Made by a program: the position numbers and the translations under genes. Shown in pieces: positions 6,987 through 12,193 of a stretch of DNA of 12,193 bases. Under the pieces are notes generated by a model. It had not been told where the DNA came from, made no database searches, and saw nothing but the letters and a program-made list of their open reading frames with translations. Source of the stretch: Oscillospiraceae bacterium (GTDB taxonomy: Bacteria > Bacillota > Clostridia > Oscillospirales > Oscillospiraceae); contig JAISAA010000276.1 of NCBI GenBank assembly GCA_031266955.1, positions 1-12,193 of the forward strand. The letters run 5' to 3'. Within the stretch, counting starts at the first letter, position 1. The number at the start of each line of letters is the position of its first letter.

Positions 6987-9383
6987 ATGACGCTTTTTGA
7001 AAAATCTCTGCAAACCTTAGAGCTGCCAGCGGTGCTGCAAATGCTCGCGGACTGCGCCGTGTCTCAGCCGGCCAAGGACGCGGCTAAGGCGCTGAACCCC
7101 GTCACCGATATATACGAAGCCCGCGCGCGGCTCGCCGAAACGTCCGCCGCGCGCGTTATGACGTCCGCGAAGGGCGCGCCGGGCTTTAGCGGCGTGCGCG
7201 ATATACGCGCGTCCGTGCGCCGCGCCGATATAGGCGGGATGTTGAACACCATCGAGCTGCTCGAGATCGCGGCGCTGCTGCGCACGACAGCCGACTGCGC
7301 GGCGTATTCCGGCGGCGCGGTCGAAAGAACGGCTATCGACGGGCTTTTTCACGCGCTGCGGACAAACAAATACCTCGAAAACAAAATTTCCTCAGCCGTC
7401 ATAGGCGAGGACGAGATAGCGGACACCGCGAGCGCCGAGCTGTCCGGCATCCGCCGCCGTATGCGCGCCGCCGGAGAGCGCATACGCTCCGCGCTCAACA
7501 AGATCATCTCATCGCCGACGTATCAAAAAGCCTTGCAAGAGACGATAATCACCGTAAAAAACGACCGCTACGTCGTGCCTGTCAGGGCGGACCATAAATC
7601 GAGCGTGCCGGGGCTCGTGCACGAGATATCCTCCTCCGGGGCGACGCTTTTCGTCGAGCCGATGGGCGTCGTGCAGATAAACAACGAGATACGCGAGCTC
7701 ATCGCGAAGGAAAAGCAGGAGATCGAGCGGATACTGACCGAGCTTTCCGCCGACGTAGCCTCATTCGGGGACGATATAATCTCCGATTTTCAGATCCTCG
7801 CCGAGCTCGACCTCATCTTCGCGAAAGCCAAGCTTTCGCAGCGCCTGAACGCCCACGAGCCCGAGCTTACGGACGAAAGCGCGCTCGTCCTGCGCCGCTG
7901 CCGCCACCCGCTGCTCGACCCCGCGAAAACCGTGCCGGTGGACTTAAAGCTCGGAGGGGACTTCGACACTCTCGTCATCACCGGCCCGAACACGGGCGGC
8001 AAGACAGTCGCGCTGAAAACGCTCGGGCTTTTCTGCGCTATGGCGCAGTGCGGCCTGCACATCCCCGCGGAAAGCGACAGCCGTATGCCCGTTTTTGAAA
8101 AGATTTTGGCCGATATCGGCGACGAGCAGTCCATAGAACAGTCTCTGTCCACGTTCTCCTCGCATATGACGAACATCGTTGCAATACTTTCCGAATGCGA
8201 AAGCGCGTCGCTGCTGCTGTTCGACGAGCTCGGCGCGGGGACAGACCCCGTCGAGGGCGCGGCGCTCGCGATATCCATCATAGAGTATGCGCGCCGCCGC
8301 GGCTCGTTCATCGCGGCGACTACGCATTATTCGGAGCTGAAAACCTACGCGCTCGCGCAGAGCGGCGTGGAAAACGCGTCCTGCGAATTCGATGTTGAGA
8401 CGCTTCGCCCGACGTACAGGTTGCTCATCGGCGTGCCGGGAAGAAGCAACGCGTTCGCGATATCGCGGCGGCTCGGCCTGCCGGAATCGGTCATCGCCGG
8501 CGCGCGAGAGCGCGTTTCCGGCGAGAATATATCGTTCGAGGAGGCCGTCGGACAGCTTGAAAACGCCCGCCGCGCCGCCGAGAACGAGCGCGAAGACGCC
8601 TATCGTCTCCGCGCCGCCGCCGAGCGTGACGCGCGAATTGCGGAAAAATACCGCGCGGAGCTCGAACGCGAGCGCGAAAAGCTCTCCGCCGAAGCGCGGC
8701 GCGATACGCGGCGCGTGCTCGACGAAACGCGCGCCCACGCGGACGCGATAATCGCTGAGCTCCGCGAGATACGCCGCACGGCAAGCGAGGACGGCGAAAC
8801 GGAAGCGATAAACGCCTTCGTCCCGGATATATTGCGCGAGCTCAACGAGCTCGACTCCGGCGCTCCGTCCGCTCCCGGAGGCGCGCAAAACGACGGCTTG
8901 CAAGACGGCAGACTCGCGAAAATCGGCGACACCGTGCGCCTGCTGGCCTTCGGCACGACGGCGGAGGTCGTCGCTGTAAACGGCGCGATGTTAGAGCTGC
9001 AAGCCGGGTCGATGAAAATAATGGCGAAGCCGGAGGAGGTCCGGCTCGTCGGCGCCGCCTCGCGTAAAAAAAGCAAGGCCGCCACGAAAACAACTGCCGC
9101 GTCCGCGTCCGGGACATCACCAAGCGAGCTCCGCCCCGCCGTATCAAGCGAGCTCGACCTGCGCGGAATGACGTCCGACGAGGCGCTGCTGCTGATGGAA
9201 CGCTATCTCGACTCCGCAAAGCTCGCCAACTTAGAATCCGTGACGATAATCCACGGCAAGGGCACGGGCGCCCTGCGCGCCGCCGTGCGTCAGGCGCTTA
9301 GTGCCGAACCAACGGTGAAAGCCTTCCGTCCCGGGAAATACGGAGAGGGCGAAAACGGCGTCACCGTCGCCGTGCTGAAATAG
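6987..9383 (+). CDS. mutS2: Endonuclease MutS2 (Smr-domain MutS homologue, ribosome rescue/recombination)
   Basis: A full-length 798-residue MutS2 (family about 780-800). Order: N-terminal core and clamp domains (1-310) with RYVVPVRADHKSSVPGLVHE and SGATLFVEP; ATPase with Walker A GPNTGGKT (333-340), the signature SIEQSLSTFSSHM (about 382-394), Walker B LLLFDELGAGTDP (409-421) and TTHYSELK; a charged Arg/Glu/Ala-rich coiled coil (about 515-620); a KOW-like strand region IGDTVRLLAFGTTAEVVAVNG; a Ala/Lys/Ser linker; and a C-terminal Smr domain (about 722-798) with LDLRGMTSDEA and HGKGTGALR. It lacks the mismatch-reading domain of MutS. In Bacillus MutS2 splits collided ribosomes for quality control; in other bacteria it suppresses recombination. 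AAAGGA ends 7 bases before ATG 6987. It is 23 bases after recO, so the two are probably cotranscribed. Downstream is a convergent gene 18 bases away. Confidence 0.95.
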   Translation: MTLFEKSLQTLELPAVLQMLADCAVSQPAKDAAKALNPVTDIYEARARLAETSAARVMTSAKGAPGFSGVRDIRASVRRADIGGMLNTIELLEIAALLRTTADCAAYSGGAVERTAIDGLFHALRTNKYLENKISSAVIGEDEIADTASAELSGIRRRMRAAGERIRSALNKIISSPTYQKALQETIITVKNDRYVVPVRADHKSSVPGLVHEISSSGATLFVEPMGVVQINNEIRELIAKEKQEIERILTELSADVASFGDDIISDFQILAELDLIFAKAKLSQRLNAHEPELTDESALVLRRCRHPLLDPAKTVPVDLKLGGDFDTLVITGPNTGGKTVALKTLGLFCAMAQCGLHIPAESDSRMPVFEKILADIGDEQSIEQSLSTFSSHMTNIVAILSECESASLLLFDELGAGTDPVEGAALAISIIEYARRRGSFIAATTHYSELKTYALAQSGVENASCEFDVETLRPTYRLLIGVPGRSNAFAISRRLGLPESVIAGARERVSGENISFEEAVGQLENARRAAENEREDAYRLRAAAERDARIAEKYRAELEREREKLSAEARRDTRRVLDETRAHADAIIAELREIRRTASEDGETEAINAFVPDILRELNELDSGAPSAPGGAQNDGLQDGRLAKIGDTVRLLAFGTTAEVVAVNGAMLELQAGSMKIMAKPEEVRLVGAASRKKSKAATKTTAASASGTSPSELRPAVSSELDLRGMTSDEALLLMERYLDSAKLANLESVTIIHGKGTGALRAAVRQALSAEPTVKAFRPGKYGEGENGVTVAVLK

Positions 9384-9397
9384 CGATATTTAGCCCC

Positions 9398-9455
9398 CCG
9401 CTCATTTCCGCTCGCTGATTTTATCATTCTCGCCGGCTTTGCCCGAAATGAGCGG
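9398..9455. repeat. 11-base perfect inverted repeat at the convergent gene ends
   Basis: CCGCTCATTTC (9398-9408) and GAAATGAGCGG (9445-9455) are exact reverse complements separated by 36 bases. The left arm covers the stop codon of the DUF1848 gene and begins 15 bases after the mutS2 stop. Neither strand has a T-run after the stem, so it is not a standard intrinsic terminator, but its position suggests a boundary between the two convergent units. Confidence 0.45.
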
Positions 9456-10304
9456 TGAAAGAGGGTCATGCCCGGCTGCGTTTCCGGCGACCGCGTTCTG
9501 GTTGTAGTTGGCGTAGCAGTAGAGGCATCCGTTCCGGCAGGTGTTGTACGCGCCGACGTCAACGCTCTCGGCGCAGCCGCAGCCGGGGCGTTGAGATTTG
9601 GCTTTGCCGATATCGAGGCGGCGGTCGAGCAGATTTGAAAGCAATTCCCCGTCTACGCAGCGAGCGCGTCCGACGCCGTACCGCGATAAGTCGGTTTGCG
9701 CGGCACAGATGTCGAGCGCGAGTCCGTGGCCGCGCGCGATGCCGGCGAGCCGGGATATCAGCTCAATTTGCGCCTCGGGCGGAAAGCCGGTCAGCGCCAA
9801 TTCCTTGCCTCGGCTTTTGACCGCGCGGTAATCCGCGTCGATGAAGCTTACCGTGACCTTTTTTGTGAAACCGCGCAGCTCACCGGCTATTTCACCGAAA
9901 GCGCGGATGTGGTATTCCTCCGTATATTGGGCGTTTATGAGGATGGGGTCGTACCGCCAAATCACTCTGTCCGCGCCGAGCATACCGGACAGTTCTTTGA
10001 ACGCCGGCAGTATAACGCCGCGCTTTGACGGTAGACACGGCTCTATATCCTTGCCGTAAGGCGTTACGGTGAATTGAAAATAGTACATATGCTCGCGGAG
10101 CGCGCCGAGCTTTCCGAGCATCGGTACGGGGTTCTTTGTCCAGAATACGATGCCGTCAACGGCCTCGGGCGCGAGGCTTATCCTGCTTATCCGGTGAAAA
10201 TTCATCGGGTTTCGCGCCAGAACGAAGCCTTCCTTGACGCGGTTATAAAACCATTCGGAGTAATAGGACGGTATATCCGTCCGGCGGCTTGCGCTTATGA
10301 TCAT
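9402..10304 (-). CDS. DUF1848 family protein with C-terminal CxxxCxxC cluster
   Basis: A 300-residue protein matching DUF1848. MIISASRRTDIPSYYSEWFYNRVKEGFVLARNP-type residues open the protein, followed by DGIVFWTKNP (about 50-59), YYFQFTVTPYGKDIEP (about 74-89) and RVIWRYDPI (about 113-121). Near the end are Cys242, Cys244 and then Cys256, Cys260 and Cys263 in CRNGCLYCYAN. The last three have the radical SAM spacing CxxxCxxC with a following aromatic-Cys-Tyr-Ala, but at the C-terminus rather than the usual N-terminal side. A 4Fe-4S cluster is therefore likely; the reaction is unknown. It starts 23 bases after the ricT stop, so it probably shares that promoter. There is no recognisable ribosome binding site before ATG 10304-10302, so translation may depend on reinitiation or structure. 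A different start is not evident, because MIISASRRTD is the family's usual N-terminus. Confidence 0.85.
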   Translation of the reverse strand: MIISASRRTDIPSYYSEWFYNRVKEGFVLARNPMNFHRISRISLAPEAVDGIVFWTKNPVPMLGKLGALREHMYYFQFTVTPYGKDIEPCLPSKRGVILPAFKELSGMLGADRVIWRYDPILINAQYTEEYHIRAFGEIAGELRGFTKKVTVSFIDADYRAVKSRGKELALTGFPPEAQIELISRLAGIARGHGLALDICAAQTDLSRYGVGRARCVDGELLSNLLDRRLDIGKAKSQRPGCGCAESVDVGAYNTCRNGCLYCYANYNQNAVAGNAAGHDPLSPLISGKAGENDKISERK

Positions 10305-10327
10305 TGCATTGCTGCGGCTGTTATGTA

Positions 10328-11458
10328 TTACGAGCCGCGTTCTTGGCGGCGTTTTCTGAAGGCCGCGTTTTTGCGGGGCGCCGGCCTCTTTACCGGTTTC
10401 GGCTGCGGAGCGGCGGGGCGGTCTGCGGCGCCGGCGGTTTCCCGCGGCGCATTGGCGGGCGCCTGCGCGGGATTTTTCGCGCCGTGCTTGGGCGCGCCGC
10501 GCTTTTGCGGCTCCTTCGCCGCCGGAACGGGCGGCAGTATATCCGGGATGACAAGCGGCGCGGCCTTTCGGATCACGGAGGGCTTGAAGCCCGCTTCTTC
10601 GAGCTTTCCTTCCGCTTTGGCGGCCTGATATTCCGCGCGGCGGGCTTTTCCGCCTAAAACGTCGAGCTCGTCGAACGGGACAGACTTTTGCGTCATATCC
10701 CCGCCGTCCTCAAGGCGCACCTTCGCGACGCCGCGCAGCAGGTTCACGCCGACGACGCTGCCCTTTCCGTAGGGCGTTTCCACAAAAGAGTCTATCCTCG
10801 GGGCAAGCTTGACAAGCTCCTCGTATGCCTCCTCCTCATATTTCAGGCAGCACATAAGCTTTCCGCACGTGCCGGAAATTTTCACAGGATTCAGCGACAA
10901 GCCCTGTGTCTTCGCCATTTTTATCGACACGGGATGAAAATCGCGCAAAAACTGAGAGCAGCAGAATTGCTTACCGCAGACGCCGAGACCGCCGATAAGC
11001 TTGGCTTGATCCCGGACGCCGATCTGTATCAGCTTGACGCGCGGCGCGAAGAGCGTGTTGAGCTCCCACACAAGCTTGCGGAAATCCACGCGCCCGTCCG
11101 CCGTGAAAAAGAACGTGATGAGAGTGCCGTCAAAGCTGTATTCGACGGACACGAGCTTCATCGGAAGCCCCAGCTTGTCTATCTCGCTCTGGCACAGGAG
11201 CATATCCGCTTCCTCGTTCTCACGGCCGTAGGCCGCGCGCGCGTCGTCGGCGGGCGTCGCCGGCCTTATGACGGGGCGAAGCGGGGGCACGACGATGCTC
11301 TCGTCCACCTCGTGATTGCCGTAAACGCATTCCCCGTATTCTATGCCCTTTGCCGTTTCGACGACGGCGTGGTCGCCGCGATGCAATGAAAGCCCATTCG
11401 GACTGAAAAAATAGATTTTGCCCTTTTCGTTGAATTTGATGCTGACGACTTCTATCAA
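10328..11458 (-). CDS. ricT: RicT/YaaT, PSP1-domain protein of the RicAFT complex
   Basis: Homologue of Bacillus RicT (YaaT), a PSP1-domain protein that with RicA and RicF forms an Fe-S complex affecting RNase Y-dependent mRNA maturation, competence, biofilm and sporulation entry. Counting from the TTG at 11458: KFNEKGKIYFFSPNGLSLHRGD (about 8-29), VVETAKGIEYGECV (about 32-45), and the PSP1 core with LGVCGKQFCCSQFLRDF (Cys161, 166, 167) and SGTCGKLMCCLKYE (Cys198, 203, 204). The C-terminal 90-100 residues form a Lys/Arg/Pro/Ala tail that is absent from the 275-residue Bacillus protein. Start choice: the frame stays open to ATG 11539, but that codon lies in the spacer of a strong promoter (11526-11554), so it cannot be transcribed from there. 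TTG 11458 has GGGGAT about 6 bases upstream and gives MIEVVSIKF, the family's normal beginning (376 residues). It heads an operon with the DUF1848 gene. Confidence 0.9.
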   Translation of the reverse strand: MIEVVSIKFNEKGKIYFFSPNGLSLHRGDHAVVETAKGIEYGECVYGNHEVDESIVVPPLRPVIRPATPADDARAAYGRENEEADMLLCQSEIDKLGLPMKLVSVEYSFDGTLITFFFTADGRVDFRKLVWELNTLFAPRVKLIQIGVRDQAKLIGGLGVCGKQFCCSQFLRDFHPVSIKMAKTQGLSLNPVKISGTCGKLMCCLKYEEEAYEELVKLAPRIDSFVETPYGKGSVVGVNLLRGVAKVRLEDGGDMTQKSVPFDELDVLGGKARRAEYQAAKAEGKLEEAGFKPSVIRKAAPLVIPDILPPVPAAKEPQKRGAPKHGAKNPAQAPANAPRETAGAADRPAAPQPKPVKRPAPRKNAAFRKRRQERGS

Positions 11459-11486
11459 TTGAATATCCCCGGTTCCGTAAAATGCT

Positions 11487-11503
11487 GCGCGGCAGCGCCG
11501 CGC
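11487..11503 (-). repeat. GC hairpin in the ricT 5' untranslated region
   Basis: GCGCGGC and GCCGCGC form a perfect 7-base-pair stem with a 3-base loop, between the probable transcription start (about 11519) and the TTG start at 11458. On the transcript it is followed by AGCATTTTACGG, with only four T, so it is a weak terminator at best. It may influence mRNA stability or translation. Confidence 0.45.
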
Positions 11504-11525
11504 CACGCGAAGCTTAATTGCTTTT

Positions 11526-11554
11526 ATTTTACACGGCATCAGCCGTTATGTCAA
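11526..11554 (-). promoter_or_regulatory. Sigma-A-type promoter of ricT, with a palindrome in its spacer
   Basis: The minus strand reads TTGACA (11554-11549), 17 bases, TAAAAT (11531-11526): a perfect -35 with ideal spacing and a -10 one base from consensus. The spacer holds ACGGC-TGAT-GCCGT (11533-11546), a 5-base inverted repeat that could be an operator. Transcription should start near 11519 and leave a leader of about 60 bases before ricT. Confidence 0.8.
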
Positions 11555-11649
11555 TAGCCGATCACGCATGATTTAGCGTGCGTGCGCGCACGGGGAACGC
11601 GACTGCGCCGCGCCGGCGGCCTAAAATCTTCATAGTTAAGATAAAGCAT
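11551..11649 (-). CDS. Possible small ORF, 32 residues, arginine-rich
   Basis: ATG at 11649-11647 is preceded by a near-perfect ribosome site, GGAGG, 6 bases away. The frame runs 32 codons to TGA at 11553-11551, which lies inside the -35 of the ricT promoter. The peptide starts MLYLNYEDFRPPARRSRVPR and is rich in Arg and Pro. I know no family for it. It sits after the hairpin that ends the dehydrogenase gene, so it would need readthrough or a promoter I cannot see. The ribosome site is the main support; a chance frame is quite possible. Confidence 0.3.
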   Translation of the reverse strand: MLYLNYEDFRPPARRSRVPRARTHAKSCVIGY

Positions 11650-11669
11650 GAAAAACCTCCGTTTATTCC

Positions 11670-11702
11670 AAAGCGGCGGCGCCTGTCCGACGCCGCCGCT
11701 TT
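11670..11702 (-). terminator. Strong hairpin after the dehydrogenase gene, probable terminator
   Basis: AAAGCGGCGGCG (11670-11681) and CGCCGCCGCTTT (11691-11702) are perfect 12-base complements with a 9-base loop, 20 bases beyond the stop of the minus-strand dehydrogenase gene. The stem is very GC-rich, with A/T pairs at its foot. The following T-run on the minus strand is short (TTT, then GG), so termination may be incomplete. On the plus strand four T follow, but no plus-strand gene precedes it. Confidence 0.6.
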
Positions 11703-11722
11703 TCGCGTTTGTTATTACGAAA

Positions 11723-12193
11723 TTATTTTGCTTTTTTGCTGTCGTCGAGCCATTCGATGTCCCGGCGGCCCTGGCCGAAGGCCTCGGCGCCCTCGGGGAC
11801 TGTCCACATCATCGGGGGCGGGGCGGCTTCGCCGTCGGAGCCGGCGGGCGGGGCGAAGTTCTTCATCATCTCGGCCATACGCGCGGCGGCTTTTTCGTCG
11901 CGCTCGGGCGCTGTGAGGCAGTAGTCCTCGATCGTCGCGTTCAGGCCGCGGAGCTGCTCGGCGCGCTGCTCGCCCGTGTTGTGGTCGGGGAGGACGATGA
12001 TGCGGCCGTTTTCGATGCCCTCTTTGAGGATCTCGGCGAGCTCTATGGGATCGATGCCCGTCGCGTGGACGGAGCGCAGATGCTTCATCGTGCCTTCGGA
12101 CACGTGGTAGCCGGTGTTCTTAAGATGCTCGGGGCGGAATTTTTCGGCGTTGCCGATGTTGGAATTGATGTTGCCGGGGCAAAGGACCGTGGC
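11723..12193 (-). CDS. Short-chain dehydrogenase/reductase, C-terminal part (runs off right edge)
   Basis: The minus-strand frame is open from the window edge to TAA at 11725-11723, giving the last 156 residues. ATVLCPGNINSNIGN fits the SDR strand-6/PG motif, where the family reads V.V..PG.v.T, after the catalytic YxxxK (off-window). Then comes a variable helical substrate lid (AEKFRPEHLKNTGY), an ATGIDPIELAEILKEGIENGRIIVLPD segment typical of the SDR C-terminus, and an unusual Pro/Gly-rich tail ending in DIEWLDDSKKAK. It is presumably an NAD(P)-dependent cytoplasmic oxidoreductase; the substrate cannot be inferred. A GTG at 12103 is in frame, but the homology continues upstream of it, so it is not the start. 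Confidence 0.78.
   Translation of the reverse strand, partial: ATVLCPGNINSNIGNAEKFRPEHLKNTGYHVSEGTMKHLRSVHATGIDPIELAEILKEGIENGRIIVLPDHNTGEQRAEQLRGLNATIEDYCLTAPERDEKAAARMAEMMKNFAPPAGSDGEAAPPPMMWTVPEGAEAFGQGRRDIEWLDDSKKAK

Noticed and set aside
7944..8903. Minus-strand 319-codon ORF inside mutS2
   Set aside because: It is the shadow of the MutS2 frame, is Arg/Ala-rich and has no recognisable domain.
10074..10628. Plus-strand ORF across the ricT/DUF1848 boundary with Gly/Ala-rich C-terminus
   Set aside because: It spans the ends of two real minus-strand genes, and its Gly/Ala/Phe runs mirror the basic ricT tail. No ribosome site.
10688..11389. Plus-strand 233-codon ORF opposite ricT
   Set aside because: It is antisense to the conserved PSP1 domain with its cysteine motifs, so it is a shadow frame.
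1..12193. CRISPR array, tRNA or rRNA genes
   Set aside because: No regularly spaced direct repeats, cloverleaf-like segments or rRNA-like stretches were found on reading both strands.

Overview
The window looks like a chromosome segment from an endospore-forming, GC-rich Firmicute of the class Clostridia. The evidence is the yqfC-yqfD-phoH-ybeY-era-recO gene order, the two YqfC/YqfD sporulation proteins, a RicT/YaaT (PSP1) protein, MutS2 and strong AGGAGG-type ribosome binding sites. The genus cannot be named from the sequence alone.

Layout. (1) Positions 1 to about 770 are strikingly AT-rich and hold, on the minus strand, the N-terminal 213 residues of a radical SAM enzyme of the RiPP-maturase type. 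It runs off the left edge. (2) Positions about 770-1990 are the remains of an IS110-family element. Its transposase has lost roughly its first 90-100 residues at a sharp composition junction with the AT-rich DNA. It is followed by a structured, then pyrimidine-rich, non-coding stretch of about 430 bases. (3) Positions 2215-9383 are a compact plus-strand run of seven genes: yqfC, yqfD, phoH, ybeY, era, recO and mutS2. They cover sporulation, ribosome maturation/RNA metabolism and recombination/ribosome rescue. Compared with Bacillus, the pgpH, dgkA and cdd genes between phoH and era are missing. (4) Positions 9402-11554 are a convergent minus-strand unit: a sigma-A-like promoter (TTGACA-N17-TAAAAT), ricT, then a DUF1848 protein with a C-terminal CxxxCxxC motif. 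(5) Positions 11551-12193 carry the C-terminal part of a short-chain dehydrogenase (minus strand) running off the right edge, a strong hairpin after its stop, and a possible 32-residue small ORF with a very good ribosome binding site.

How they work together. yqfC/yqfD (mother-cell sporulation), ybeY and era (both 30S/16S rRNA maturation), phoH (RNA-associated ATPase/helicase) and recO (RecFOR loading) are spaced from a 4-base overlap up to about 70 bases and probably form one operon that reads on into mutS2. RicT belongs to the RicAFT Fe-S complex that affects RNase Y maturation and sporulation entry in Bacillus. The left accessory island (radical SAM gene plus broken IS110) is the horizontally acquired part and the most likely place for an undescribed peptide-modification locus, but most of that locus lies outside the window.
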